Shown: positions 1 to 11,320 of the stretch, piece by piece | How the letters are laid out: each line of letters begins with the position of its first letter | How positions within the stretch are numbered: the stretch's first letter is position 1 | Assembly: GCF_003931915.1 (NCBI RefSeq) | Contig: NZ_RSAA01000005.1 | Span: 100,395 to 164,394, forward strand | Source: Saccharopolyspora rhizosphaerae | GTDB lineage: Bacteria; Actinomycetota; Actinomycetes; Mycobacteriales; Pseudonocardiaceae | Length of the DNA stretch: 64,000 nt | Direction of reading: 5' to 3' | Made by a program: the position numbers and the translations under genes | Notes under the pieces: generated by a model | Databases searched by the model: none | What the model was told of the DNA's origin: nothing | The model's input: the letters and a program-made list of their open reading frames with translations, nothing else

Positions 1-391
1 TGCCGCCCCACCACGCGCGGACGCCGGCCGTGATCGCACCGAGCACCAGCACGACACCGAGCGCGACACCCACCGAGTCAACCGGCTTGGGACGTTTCCA
101 CCCCGTCGACGGCGTTCCCGGGTACCGCGACCAGGTCCACACACCGGCGAGCGCCAGCAACCCGGCGACCAGGACGAGCGGCACCGGACCGTACGGAACA
201 CCGGCCACCGCGCAGCCCATCGCAGTCAGCGAGGCGATCCCGCACGAAATCGGCGGTGCCAGACCGATCAACGTGCTCACCCGTGTCACCCGTACCGCCA
301 GCAGCGCGACCACGCCGGGAACGAAGAGCACCAACACCGCCACGGCGAGGACCCACAGGTCGTCCACCGTCTGCGACATCGACTGCGTCAT
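1..391 (-). CDS. Polytopic membrane protein, DUF6541-like, N-terminal part (runs off left edge)
   Basis: From an ATG at 391 an open frame reads leftwards without a stop to the window edge, giving about 130 residues. Four hydrophobic segments are visible (residues about 12-33, 42-63, 68-85 and 106-125), the first containing LFVPGVVALLAV and the loop after it LAPPISCG. A proline-glycine in the first helix followed by an APP motif resembles the N-terminus of the actinobacterial DUF6541 membrane family, which is usually much longer, so most of the gene is missing here. It is divergent from a GT-C glycosyltransferase-like gene at 602, which hints at a cell-envelope glycan role, but that is only context. 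The family assignment is tentative; that it is a real membrane-protein gene is fairly secure. Confidence 0.6.
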   Translation of the reverse strand, partial: MTQSMSQTVDDLWVLAVAVLVLFVPGVVALLAVRVTRVSTLIGLAPPISCGIASLTAMGCAVAGVPYGPVPLVLVAGLLALAGVWTWSRYPGTPSTGWKRPKPVDSVGVALGVVLVLGAITAGVRAWWGG

Positions 392-601
392 CGGCACCTC
401 CCGCGGGCACGCAGGTCGCCGCGATCGAGCAGGGCCTTGATCACAGCACAGGAAAGCTAAAACACGGCACGCAAGATCGCACCGACACACAAGGCCGGAC
501 GCCCGGACGAGGGATCACGCGTTCGCGGACGCTGCTCGCACGAATTAGCGTCGCGACGAAGCAGCAACGCAAAGCCCGAGCACTACTCAAAAAGGTTTCA
601 C

Positions 602-2299
602 ATGGCCAAGACGCTGGCCGGCATCCCCGCAACGACACGCTCACCGCGGGCGGCGTTGCCGCACCGACCACCCTGGGGCCCGATCCTCTCCACCGGGTGT
701 GGTACTGCGCTCATCGCGCTGCACGCGCGAGCCTACGGGGCGTGGCTCATCGATGATGCGGGCATCACGTTCGCTTACGCGCGCAACCTCACCAGCGGCG
801 AAGGATGGGTGCTCCAGCCCGGCCTACCGCCCGTTGAGGGCTATTCCAACCCCACTTGGCTGGCCTTGCTGGCCCTCGGGCGAGTACTCGGAGTGTTCGA
901 TTCCGGAACGGTTTTCGGGATTCCCGACTACGTCGTCTTCCCGAAAGCGCTGGCACTGTTCTGCTGCGCAGGTGTTCTCGGCTTCTCGTACGTAGCTGCC
1001 CGTGCGCTCACCAACCGGGCCGCGTGGGCACCGTTCATCACTGGTGCGGTGCTGGCCGCACTGCCGTCGTTCGTGATGTGGAGCTTCTCCGGTTTGGAGA
1101 ACCCGCTCTACGCGTTCATCACCGCAGCGATGGCCACGCTGCTGCTCCGCGCCCGGCTCGCCGGTACCCTGCTGCACTGGCGCGTCGCCGCCGGTTCGGG
1201 GGCCGTAGCGGTGCTGGCCGCACTGACGCGGCCAGACGGAGCGCTGCTCGCCCTCGCCTTCCCGTTGCTGGTCTTGTGTTCGTCCCGACACGAACCCCGC
1301 GCAGCGATCCGAGCCATCCTCGTCTTCTGCTCGTCCTTCATCGTCCCCTTCGGACTCGTGGTGCTGTGGCGGTTCCTCCACTTCGGACTTCTCGTCCCCA
1401 ACACGGCCGTCGCCAAAGGCAGCGTCTCGCTCGGGTGGCACCAGGTGGAGGGGCTGAGCGCACTCGTCGCCTACCCCGGCTGGTTCGTCGTCTTCGCGTT
1501 CCTCGCGGGCCTGGGGGTGCTGGCACGCCACCGCGAACCCCGCACGGCGCTTCCCGCGCTGCTGATCCCGCTCACCCTCGCGGTTCTCTCCTACACCCTG
1601 CTACCCCAGGACTGGATGAGCCACCACCGCTTCGCCACTCCGGTGTGGACACTCGCGGCGATGTCCACCGCCCTCGTCGTCGTGATCGGCGTTGCCGAGC
1701 ACCGGGGCACGTTCCGAATCCTGCTCGTGCTGGTCTCTCTGCTCGCCGGGGTCCTCAGCGCGCCTCGCCTGTACCGCGACGCCACCTCCTTCCGCACGGC
1801 ACCCGACGTCCCCCTGTGCTCGGTCGCTGAACGCTACGGTCGCGTGCCCGATCACTACGCGGACCTCCTCGGCCTTCGGAACGGCACCCTGCTCGTCCCC
1901 GATGTGGGGGGCACCACGTTGACCAGCCGGCTCCACGTCGTCGATCTCGCCGGGCTGACCGACGCCGCCATCGCCGAGCACTACCGCCGGGGCGACATGC
2001 GCGGCCTGCGCGACCACGTCTTCGACCACGTGCGTCCCACGATCATCCACGCCCACGGGCACTGGAGCCGCACCACCGGCGTCCTCGACGATCCACGGCT
2101 GGCCCGTGACTACGCGCTCGTCCACACCGACCAGGCTCTCGCTCCCAACCAGGACTGGGTTCGTGAAGACGTCCTCCCTGGTCCCGAGCGACTTGCAGCC
2201 CTCCGCGCCGACGCCCAGCGCTACATCGACGAGATCGACCTCCGGGACGCCACGGCGCCCACGCGCTCCTGCGGCCCGGTTCTCCGTGACGGTCGTTGA
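602..2299 (+). CDS. GT-C type membrane glycosyltransferase, AftB-like
   Basis: A 565-residue protein with about ten hydrophobic segments spread over the first 400 residues and a soluble C-terminal part (about residues 400-565). Near the N-terminus it has LIDDAGITFAYARNL followed by VEGYSNPTW. This is the acidic-pair loop and 'EGYxN' signature of polyprenyl-phosphate-sugar-dependent GT-C enzymes such as mycobacterial AftB, where the aspartates act in catalysis. Such enzymes move arabinose or mannose from decaprenyl-phosphate onto envelope polysaccharide at the outer face of the membrane. The ATG at 602 is preceded by AAAAAGG about six bases upstream. The gene stands alone, divergent from the gene at 1-391 and convergent with the exporter ending at 2347. 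Donor and acceptor cannot be read from sequence. Confidence 0.7.
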   Translation: MAKTLAGIPATTRSPRAALPHRPPWGPILSTGCGTALIALHARAYGAWLIDDAGITFAYARNLTSGEGWVLQPGLPPVEGYSNPTWLALLALGRVLGVFDSGTVFGIPDYVVFPKALALFCCAGVLGFSYVAARALTNRAAWAPFITGAVLAALPSFVMWSFSGLENPLYAFITAAMATLLLRARLAGTLLHWRVAAGSGAVAVLAALTRPDGALLALAFPLLVLCSSRHEPRAAIRAILVFCSSFIVPFGLVVLWRFLHFGLLVPNTAVAKGSVSLGWHQVEGLSALVAYPGWFVVFAFLAGLGVLARHREPRTALPALLIPLTLAVLSYTLLPQDWMSHHRFATPVWTLAAMSTALVVVIGVAEHRGTFRILLVLVSLLAGVLSAPRLYRDATSFRTAPDVPLCSVAERYGRVPDHYADLLGLRNGTLLVPDVGGTTLTSRLHVVDLAGLTDAAIAEHYRRGDMRGLRDHVFDHVRPTIIHAHGHWSRTTGVLDDPRLARDYALVHTDQALAPNQDWVREDVLPGPERLAALRADAQRYIDEIDLRDATAPTRSCGPVLRDGR

Positions 2300-2346
2300 C
2301 ACGACCGACAGCGCGCTTCACCACCCGCGTCGCCTTCGGGCCGCTC

Positions 2347-3564
2347 TCAGCCGGAACGCCGCTCAGGGCGTGTGAGCTCGCGTTCGACCGGGCGTCGGGC
2401 GAAGGTCGCGAACACCAGGACCGCCGAGAGTGAGAGCGCACCCACCACCACGCCCATCGGCACGGCCGTGTCCGAGCCGGCGATGCCCACCAGCGGCGAG
2501 ACCAGTCCGCCGATGAGGAACTGCAGCACGCCCAGCAGCGCGGAGGCGCTCCCGGCGGTCTCGCGGTGGCTGGAGAGAGCGAGCGCGGTGGCGTTCGGGA
2601 ACACCAGGCCGATGCTGGCCACGGTGAGGAACAGCGCGGGCAGCAGAGCCGGCAGTCCCAGCCCGAGCGCGGTGGAGGCGAACACCGCAACGCCGCCGAG
2701 GGCGTTGCCGCCCAAGCCGATCGCCAGCAGCCGCCGCGAGTCGACCTTGCCGACCAGCAGGCCGTTGACCTGGCCCATCGTCACGATGCCGATGGAGTTC
2801 ACGCCGAAGACCAGGCTGAACTGCTGCGGCGACAGGTGGTGGACGTCCTGCAGCACGAACGACGAGCCCGAGATGTAGGCGAACATGGCGGCGAAGGCCA
2901 ACGCGGCCGAGAGCGCGAAGCCGAGGAACGTGCGGTCGCGCAGCAGACCGCCGAAGGTGCGCAGGGTCTGCGGCAGGCTGCCGGGCTGCCGCCGCTCGCG
3001 CGGCAGCGTCTCCGGCAGGGCGAACACGGCGGCGACCAGCAGGGCGGCGCCGATGGCGCACAGCGTCACGAACACCCCGCGCCAGGAGGTGACGTGCAGC
3101 AGCTGCCCGCCGACCACCGGCGCGAGCACCGGGACCACGCCGTTGACCAGCATCAGCAGCGAGAAGAACTTCGCCAGCGCGACGCCGGAGAACAGGTCGC
3201 GCACCACGGCTCGCGCGATCACGATCCCGGCCGCCCCGCCCAAGCCCTGCACCAGCCGCAGCGCGGCCAGCGCGTAGGCCGAGGGTGCCAGGGCGCAGGC
3301 CAGCGAGGCGAGGGCGTAGAGCACCACTCCGACCAGCAACGGACGGCGGCGGCCGTAGGTGTCCGACAGCGGACCCATCACCAGCTGTCCCAGCGCGAGG
3401 CCGGTCGTGCACGCCAGCAGCGAGAGCTGCACCTGGGAGGCTCCCGCGTGCAGGTCTCCGGAGATGGCCGGCAGCGCGGGCAGGTACATGCCCATCGACA
3501 GCGGTCCGAACGCCGACATGCCACCCAGGATCAGCGCGTACTTCGCCCGCGACGGCTCAGCCAT
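2347..3564 (-). CDS. Bcr/CflA-family multidrug efflux MFS transporter
   Basis: A 405-residue protein with twelve predicted membrane helices, the usual size for the drug:proton antiporter-1 group. The N-terminal half carries the motif-A loop MGPLSDTYGRRRPLL between helices 2 and 3 and the motif SMGMYLPALP in helix 1, both typical of Bcr/CflA exporters. Helix 4 has RLVQGLGGAAGIVIARAVVRD, the family's diagnostic arginine-rich turn. It would export a small molecule (bicyclomycin- or chloramphenicol-like in known members) using the proton gradient. A GAGGGTGGG ribosome site lies just before the ATG. It is monocistronic, convergent with the gene ending at 2299. The substrate cannot be predicted. 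Confidence 0.85.
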   Translation of the reverse strand: MAEPSRAKYALILGGMSAFGPLSMGMYLPALPAISGDLHAGASQVQLSLLACTTGLALGQLVMGPLSDTYGRRRPLLVGVVLYALASLACALAPSAYALAALRLVQGLGGAAGIVIARAVVRDLFSGVALAKFFSLLMLVNGVVPVLAPVVGGQLLHVTSWRGVFVTLCAIGAALLVAAVFALPETLPRERRQPGSLPQTLRTFGGLLRDRTFLGFALSAALAFAAMFAYISGSSFVLQDVHHLSPQQFSLVFGVNSIGIVTMGQVNGLLVGKVDSRRLLAIGLGGNALGGVAVFASTALGLGLPALLPALFLTVASIGLVFPNATALALSSHRETAGSASALLGVLQFLIGGLVSPLVGIAGSDTAVPMGVVVGALSLSAVLVFATFARRPVERELTRPERRSG

Positions 3565-3696
3565 CCCACCCTCGATCGTTCGCCCTGCAAACCACTTCGG
3601 ACACCACGGTAACCCGCAGCGCAGGGCGGGGCGATGAGTCGTTCACCGCACCGCAGGAGCGGTTCCGGATCGACCGGACGAAGGGGACGGATCTGA

Positions 3697-5196
3697 TCAG
3701 CGGCCCCAGAGGGGGCCGTGCCAGCCGGAGGTGCCGCGCAGGTCGCGCTTGAGCAGCTTGCCGCCGGGGTTGCGCGGCAGCGGCTGGTCGCTGAGGCGCA
3801 GGAACTGCGGGATCTTGAAGTCCGCGAGCTGCTGCTTGAGGTGCGCGAGGAGCGCGTCGGTGTCGAACGACTCGTCGGCGACGACGACGGCACCGACCTT
3901 CTCCCCCATCACGTCGTCCGGGACGCCCACGACCGCGGCCTCGACCACGCCCGGGACGGAGGCCAGCGCGTTCTCGACCTCCACGGAGTAGACGTTCTCC
4001 CCACCCCGGTTGATCACGTCCTTGGCGCGGTCGGCGAGCTTGACGAGCCCGTTCTCCTCGATGCGAGCCAGGTCGCCGGTGTGCAGCCAGCCGTCGACGA
4101 AGGTCTCCGCGGTGGCCTCGGGCTTGTTCCAGTACCCGGCCACCACGTTGGGCGCGCGGATGAGCAGCTCACCGACGCCGGTGTCCGGGTCAGGTTCGTG
4201 CAGCGCCACGTCGACCACCGGCGCCGGGAACCCGACCGAGTCGGCGTGCTCGACGGAGTGCTCGTGCGGCAGGAAGGTGGAGATCGAGGAGGTCTCGGTC
4301 AGTCCGAACCCGTTGCCCACGCGGGCCTGCGGGAAGGCGGCCTTGATCCGCTCGACCAACGCGGGGGCCATCGGCGCGCCACCGTAGGAGACGTGCTGGA
4401 CCGCGCTCATGTCGAACGCGCCGAAGTCGGGTTGCTTGAGCGCCAGCGCGTAGATCGCCGGCACCGTGGTGAACATGGTGATCCGCTCTTCCTCGATGAC
4501 CTGCAGGAACTGCCGCACGTCGAACTTCGGCATCACCACGGTCGTGCCGCCGAAGGACAGCTGCAGCAGCAGCTGGGTGTTGCAGCCGGTGACGTGGAAC
4601 AGCGGAACGGACACGAGGTTGCGCGTCTGCCAACCGGTTCCGGCGTCGATGCCCTTGACGCGGCACACGTTCTCCACGTTGGACAGGAAGTTCTCGTGGG
4701 TGGTCATCGCGCCCTTGGGGCGCCCGGTGGTGCCGCTGGTGTAGAAGATCGCCGCGACCTCGTCCCGCGAGAGGTCGTCGACGACGAACGGCCGGCCGTC
4801 GGGCAGCGGCTCACCCGGGTGGAAGGTGAACACCGCACCGGAGTCCTCCAGGACGTAGTCGACCTCGGGCTGCGCGAAGCGGGTGTTCACCGGGACCGCG
4901 ATCGCTCCGGCCAGCTGGGTGCCGAGGAACGCCAGCACCCAGTCGACGCCGGCGGGCAGCAGGTTGGCAACCCGGTCACCGCGCCCGATGCCGACCTCGC
5001 GCAACCCGCCCGCGACCCGCGACGCCTGCCGCCAGAGCTCGCGGTAGGTCAACCGACCACCGCCGAGCTCCACGAGCGCTTCTCGGTCGCCGAAGCGCTC
5101 GACGGTCTCGCGCAGCATGTCCACCAGCGAATCCGCCAGCCCCGTGTAGTGGGCGATGCCTCGCTCGTCGCGCTCGATGCCGGACCTGTCGAACAT
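3697..5196 (-). CDS. Acyl-CoA synthetase (class I adenylate-forming ligase)
   Basis: A 499-residue ligase that would activate a carboxylate to an acyl-adenylate and pass it to CoA. Visible motifs are the P-loop IFYTSGTTGRPKG (about residue 150), GNGFGLTETSS (A5), YWNKPEATAETFVDGWLHTG (A7/A8) and the C-terminal lysine region LPRNPGGKLLKRDLRG with the catalytic lysine. Length and motif order match fatty acyl or aromatic acyl-CoA synthetases of the FadD/caiC type. The ATG is preceded by GCGGGAGG. It lies downstream of the cobalt transporter operon but is separated from it by a short hairpin at 5214-5233, so it is probably independent. No acyl-CoA dehydrogenase or thioesterase lies nearby to hint at chain length. 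Confidence 0.85.
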   Translation of the reverse strand: MFDRSGIERDERGIAHYTGLADSLVDMLRETVERFGDREALVELGGGRLTYRELWRQASRVAGGLREVGIGRGDRVANLLPAGVDWVLAFLGTQLAGAIAVPVNTRFAQPEVDYVLEDSGAVFTFHPGEPLPDGRPFVVDDLSRDEVAAIFYTSGTTGRPKGAMTTHENFLSNVENVCRVKGIDAGTGWQTRNLVSVPLFHVTGCNTQLLLQLSFGGTTVVMPKFDVRQFLQVIEEERITMFTTVPAIYALALKQPDFGAFDMSAVQHVSYGGAPMAPALVERIKAAFPQARVGNGFGLTETSSISTFLPHEHSVEHADSVGFPAPVVDVALHEPDPDTGVGELLIRAPNVVAGYWNKPEATAETFVDGWLHTGDLARIEENGLVKLADRAKDVINRGGENVYSVEVENALASVPGVVEAAVVGVPDDVMGEKVGAVVVADESFDTDALLAHLKQQLADFKIPQFLRLSDQPLPRNPGGKLLKRDLRGTSGWHGPLWGR

Positions 5197-5213
5197 CCTG
5201 ACCTCCCGCCGCA

Positions 5214-5233
5214 GTGACCGCGATCACGGTCAC
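5214..5233 (-). terminator. Short hairpin after the cobalt transporter operon
   Basis: GTGACCG and CGGTCAC form a perfect 7-bp stem with a six-base loop, placed between the end of cbiO (5259) and the start of the acyl-CoA ligase (5196). There is no U-tract, as is common in this phylum, so a terminator role is inferred from position. Confidence 0.4.
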
Positions 5234-5258
5234 CTCCCGGATGGCGGCGGTCAAGTTC

Positions 5259-6026
5259 TCACGGCACGCGGAACCCGAACGGCAGCTCCAACCGGTGGGT
5301 CGCCAGCACCTCCTCGTCGGCCAGCAGCTCGGGGGTGGGGCCGTCGGCGACGACCTCGCCGTGGTCGATGATCACGCTGCGCGGGCACAGCTGCAGCGCG
5401 TAGGGCAGGTCGTGGGTGACCATGAGCATCGTGCCGCCGACCTCCAGCAGGACTTCGGCGAGTTCGCGGCGCGCCACGGGTTCCAGGTTCGCCGAGGGCT
5501 CGTCGAGCACCAGCAGCTCCGGACGGCACGCCAGCACCGCCGCGAGGGCGACGCGCTTGCGCTGGCCACCGGAGAGGTGCAGCGGAGAGCGGTGGGCGTG
5601 CTCGGCCATGCCGACGGCGTCGAGCGCTTCGTGGACCCGCTGCTCGAGCTCGGCGCCCCGGACGCCGAAGTTGGCGGGACCGAACGCCACGTCCTCCCGG
5701 ACGGTCGGCATGAACAGCTGGTCGTCGGGGTCCTGGAAGACCAGCCCCACGCGGCGCCGGACCTCCTTGAGCTGCTTGGGCTCCACCGGGAGCCCGCCGA
5801 CGGCGATGCTGCCCGCGGTGGGCCGCAGCACGCCGTTGAGGTGCAGCGTCAGGGTCGTCTTGCCCGCGCCGTTGGGGCCGAGCACGGCGACCCGCTCCCC
5901 CGGCTCCACGCGCAGGTCGACGCTGGTCAGCGCGCGGTGCCCGTCGGGGTAGGCGTGGGCGAGGCCGCGGATCTCCAGCGCGGGCGCGCTCACCGCTTCG
6001 CCGACCTCGGCGGGCTGTTCGGTCAC
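5259..6026 (-). CDS. cbiO: Cobalt ECF transporter ATP-binding subunit
   Basis: A 255-residue ABC ATPase that energises cobalt uptake together with CbiQ. It has Walker A GPNGAGKTT, a Q-loop near VFQDPDDQLF, the signature LSGGQRKRVALAAVLA and Walker B LLVLDEPSANLEP. The VFQDPDDQLF stretch is typical of CbiO and other energy-coupling-factor ATPases. I place the start at a GTG (6026) whose last two bases are part of the cbiQ stop, giving a GTGA overlap and translational coupling. A second GTG at 5992 is possible but less well placed. It is the last gene of the cbiM-N-Q-O operon. Confidence 0.9.
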   Translation of the reverse strand: MTEQPAEVGEAVSAPALEIRGLAHAYPDGHRALTSVDLRVEPGERVAVLGPNGAGKTTLTLHLNGVLRPTAGSIAVGGLPVEPKQLKEVRRRVGLVFQDPDDQLFMPTVREDVAFGPANFGVRGAELEQRVHEALDAVGMAEHAHRSPLHLSGGQRKRVALAAVLACRPELLVLDEPSANLEPVARRELAEVLLEVGGTMLMVTHDLPYALQLCPRSVIIDHGEVVADGPTPELLADEEVLATHRLELPFGFRVP

Positions 6027-6790
6027 GCGGTCCACAACGACACCCCCAGCACGACCGCCGCTGCGGCGGGCGCGGTCAGCCCCACGCTCCAGGTCTTCCA
6101 CGAGGTCCGGTGAGCCGGTTCCAGCTCGGGCATCGCGCCGCCCCAGCCGCGCGAGAGCATCGCCAGGTGCACGCGCTCGCCGCGCTCGTAGGAGCGGATG
6201 AACAAGCTGCCGATCCCGCGCGCGGTCGCGCCGACCTGCCACAGGAACCGCGGGTCGTGGCCGCGGGAGATCCGCGCGACGCGCATCCGCGCCGCCTCGG
6301 CCACGATCACCTCGGCGTAGCGCAGCATCAGCGTGATGATGGTGATCACCAGCGCAGGAGCGCGCAGCCGTTGCAGGCCGAGGACGATCTCGCGCGGTGC
6401 GGTGGTGGCCGCCAGCAGCAGCGAGGTGCCCAGCCCGAGGGTTCCCTTGGCCATGATGTTGAACCCGGCCAGCAGGCCTTCGGTCGACAGCCCCAGCCCG
6501 GCGACCTCGGTCGTCGGTCCGCCTGCGGTGAACGGCAGCAGCAGTGCCAGCACCACGAACGGGACCTCGATGAGCAACCGGGTCGCCAGCCAGCGCGGTG
6601 GGACGCGCGCGATCCCGGCCAGCACCGCCAGCAGCGCGGCGTAGCAGCCGAAGGCGCCGAAGAGCTCGCGCGGGGTGGCCACCACGCACAGCACCAGCAG
6701 GAACGCGGCCGCGATCTTCACCTGCGGGTCGAGCCGGTGCAGTGCCGTGTCACCGGGCAGGTGCAAGGCATCGGCGTGCCCGGCGCCCAC
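6023..6790 (-). CDS. cbiQ: Cobalt ECF transporter transmembrane subunit
   Basis: A 255-residue integral membrane protein with about five or six helices. The C-terminal region carries SRGHDPRFLWQ and MLSRGWGG. These are the two Ala-Arg-Gly-type coupling motifs through which CbiQ contacts the ATPase, here in the form ISRG and LSRG. The N-terminus (HRLDPQVKIAAAFLLV) matches the usual start of the T-component. It begins at GTG 6790 directly after the cbiN stop (no gap) and ends overlapping cbiO by four bases, so all are one transcript. It joins CbiM/CbiN to CbiO in the membrane. Confidence 0.9.
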   Translation of the reverse strand: MGAGHADALHLPGDTALHRLDPQVKIAAAFLLVLCVVATPRELFGAFGCYAALLAVLAGIARVPPRWLATRLLIEVPFVVLALLLPFTAGGPTTEVAGLGLSTEGLLAGFNIMAKGTLGLGTSLLLAATTAPREIVLGLQRLRAPALVITIITLMLRYAEVIVAEAARMRVARISRGHDPRFLWQVGATARGIGSLFIRSYERGERVHLAMLSRGWGGAMPELEPAHRTSWKTWSVGLTAPAAAAVVLGVSLWTA

Positions 6791-7126
6791 CTAGGCCTCC
6801 CCTGACCCGGAGCGGCGCCGCAGCACCCAGAACAGGCCTCCCGCGGCGGCCAGCGTGACCACCGCGCCGATGACCCCGGCGACGCCGGTGAAGCGGTCGT
6901 CGCCGCCGACGGTGTAGTCGGCCAGCGGGCCGTCGGCCAGCGCGTGGTCGCCCGCGTTCTGGGCGATGCACCTGCCCTCCAGCGACTCGCCCTGCCCGCT
7001 CTCCACGACGGTGCAGCCCTGCTGGGTGACCGCGTCGAGGCCGTCGGGGTCGGAGTCGGCGAAGTAGGCCACGCCGCCGGCGACGGCGAGCACGACCACG
7101 GCGAAGATCAGCAGGAAGCGCTTCAT
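6791..7126 (-). CDS. cbiN: CbiN-like PDGLE-domain protein of the cobalt transporter
   Basis: A 111-residue protein with an N-terminal membrane anchor (residues 1-22), an external segment starting SDPDGLDAV and a second helix near residues 80-102 followed by RRRSG. Two helices with a PDGL motif define the CbiN/PDGLE component needed for metal loading of CbiM. The middle contains two cysteines (QQGCTVV and GRCIAQ), which are not a usual CbiN feature and could form a disulphide outside the membrane. The ATG overlaps the cbiM stop by four bases (ATGA). The assignment rests on operon position plus the motif. Confidence 0.8.
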   Translation of the reverse strand: MKRFLLIFAVVVLAVAGGVAYFADSDPDGLDAVTQQGCTVVESGQGESLEGRCIAQNAGDHALADGPLADYTVGGDDRFTGVAGVIGAVVTLAAAGGLFWVLRRRSGSGEA

Positions 7127-7812
7127 CGGACGACCTCCGGGGTACGGGCACCGCGCAGCAGGTGGACGAGATCGGGTCGGGCCGCCGCGACGGCGCCGAC
7201 GGTGGCCGCAGTGATGAGCCCTTCGCCGAGGCCGATGAGGGCGTGCACGCCGACCAGCGCGACCGACACGGTGGGCAGGCTGAACCCGGCGTCACCGCCG
7301 GTCGCGTACTGGACGAGGAACCCGCACGAGGCCAGCACGGTGTTGACCCATCCGGCGACGAACGCCGTGGTCAGCAGACCGGCCCTGCTGCGCGTGGCGA
7401 GCCGGCGCAGCGCGAGCGCCACGAGGTAGCCCACGGCGGTGCCGATCAGCGCCATGTTGGTGATGTTCGCGCCGAGCATCGTCAGACCGCCGTCGGCGAA
7501 CAGCAACGACTGCACGACCAGCACGATCGCAACGCACAGCGCACCGACCCACGGGCCGGCCAGGATCGCCGCCAGCGCGCCGCCGAGCAGGTGGCCGCTG
7601 ACGCCGGGCAGCACCGGGAAGTTGATCATCTGCGCGGCGAAGACGAACGCCGCGACCAGACCGGCCATCGGGGCCGTGCGGTCGTCGAGGTCGGCCCGCG
7701 CGCGCACCAGCGCCACGGCCAGGCCGGCTATCGCCACCGCAGCGAAGAGCACCGCTGTCTGGGCGTTGAGCAGCCCGTCGCTCATGTGCATGGCGAGCGT
7801 CGTGGTGGGCAC
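7123..7812 (-). CDS. cbiM: Cobalt ECF transporter substrate-binding membrane subunit
   Basis: A 229-residue membrane protein with about seven helices. It carries MHMSDGLLN at the start, INFPVLPGVSGHLLGGALAA, and NITNMALIGTAVGY, the conserved loops of CbiM/NikM, which chelate Co2+ with the N-terminal amine and His2. The best ribosome site (GAGAGGAAGG) is three bases before a GTG at 7812, which adds seven residues ahead of the MHMSDG motif. Starting at the ATG at 7791 would put Met-His at the true N-terminus but has no ribosome site. First gene of the operon. I looked for a cobalamin riboswitch in its leader (7813-7935) and saw no B12 box. Confidence 0.9.
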   Translation of the reverse strand: MPTTTLAMHMSDGLLNAQTAVLFAAVAIAGLAVALVRARADLDDRTAPMAGLVAAFVFAAQMINFPVLPGVSGHLLGGALAAILAGPWVGALCVAIVLVVQSLLFADGGLTMLGANITNMALIGTAVGYLVALALRRLATRSRAGLLTTAFVAGWVNTVLASCGFLVQYATGGDAGFSLPTVSVALVGVHALIGLGEGLITAATVGAVAAARPDLVHLLRGARTPEVVR

Positions 7813-7935
7813 TGGCCTTCCTCTCCCCGAACCGGGTCATCCCCCGTTGGGACGACCGCGGGTCAAGGGTAGTTGCCGATCACCCGCTATCACCAGATCT
7901 TGGCAAGAGGCGCTCGTCGCAATCCCGCGCGAACA

Positions 7936-7973
7936 GCACCGCCGGCCCGGGCGATCGCCCGGGCCGGCGGTGC
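7936..7973 (-). terminator. Perfect 38-bp palindrome after the HesB-fold gene
   Basis: A perfect palindrome, GCACCGCCGGCCCGGGCG and its complement, centred at 7954/7955. It starts 28 bases past the stop of the minus-strand gene at 8001 and upstream of cbiM. Position and stem strength fit a terminator that isolates the cobalt operon. No U-tract follows. Confidence 0.7.
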
Positions 7974-8000
7974 GGAAACCTGCTGTAGGTCGTGCGCCGC

Positions 8001-8270
8001 TCAGTCGCGCACAGCGAGCGCGAGCTCGCCGTTGCTGTCCTTCTCCGCGTCCAGGGTCTTGTCACCCAGCAGCTCGGAGACCTCCTTCTCCAGGAAGATC
8101 CGGACTCCGTTCTCCTCGATCACCTCGTCGCCCTCCTGGGGTTCCTCGGCGATCGACGCCTGCAGCCCTTGGCCGGCCGGCGCGATGCGCAAGCCCGAGC
8201 TGGCCGGAGAGTCGCCGCCGACGAGGACGAGCTTGATGACCTCCACGGCGCTCTCACTGATGGTGAGCAT
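8001..8270 (-). CDS. HesB/IscA-fold protein lacking all cysteines
   Basis: An 89-residue protein (start MLTISESAVEVIK) with the alternating strand pattern of the HesB/IscA/ErpA iron-sulphur carrier fold: SGLRIAPAG, then EEPQEGDEVIEENGVRIFLE, and a C-terminal region where canonical members have CGCG. Here no cysteine occurs anywhere, so cluster binding through the usual three-cysteine site is not possible. Actinobacteria carry such HesB-like proteins of unknown function. The ATG at 8270 is chosen because GAGAGGAG lies nine bases upstream; the longer frame to 8312 would bury that ribosome site. It lies downstream of gcvP on the same strand with an 84-base gap and is followed by a strong hairpin. 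Confidence 0.7.
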   Translation of the reverse strand: MLTISESAVEVIKLVLVGGDSPASSGLRIAPAGQGLQASIAEEPQEGDEVIEENGVRIFLEKEVSELLGDKTLDAEKDSNGELALAVRD

Positions 8271-8354
8271 GGTGCTCAACTCCTCTCGGAGCCGGTCGGT
8301 TGAAGGGGCCACCGTGTCACTGCCGGGACCGGACGCGCAAACCGACCCGCCGAC

Positions 8355-11243
<2,889 letters not shown>

Positions 11244-11320
11244 CGCCAAAACCTCAATCATCGCGGCGAACAGAGGGCGGCAGCGGAGTGCTGCTCTCCC
11301 CCTCTGTCACTGTTCGCCAA

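Noticed and set aside
7813..7935. Cobalamin or nickel/cobalt riboswitch before cbiM
   Set aside because: No B12 box or NiCo-type four-way junction could be found; the only strong fold is the terminator at 7936-7973.
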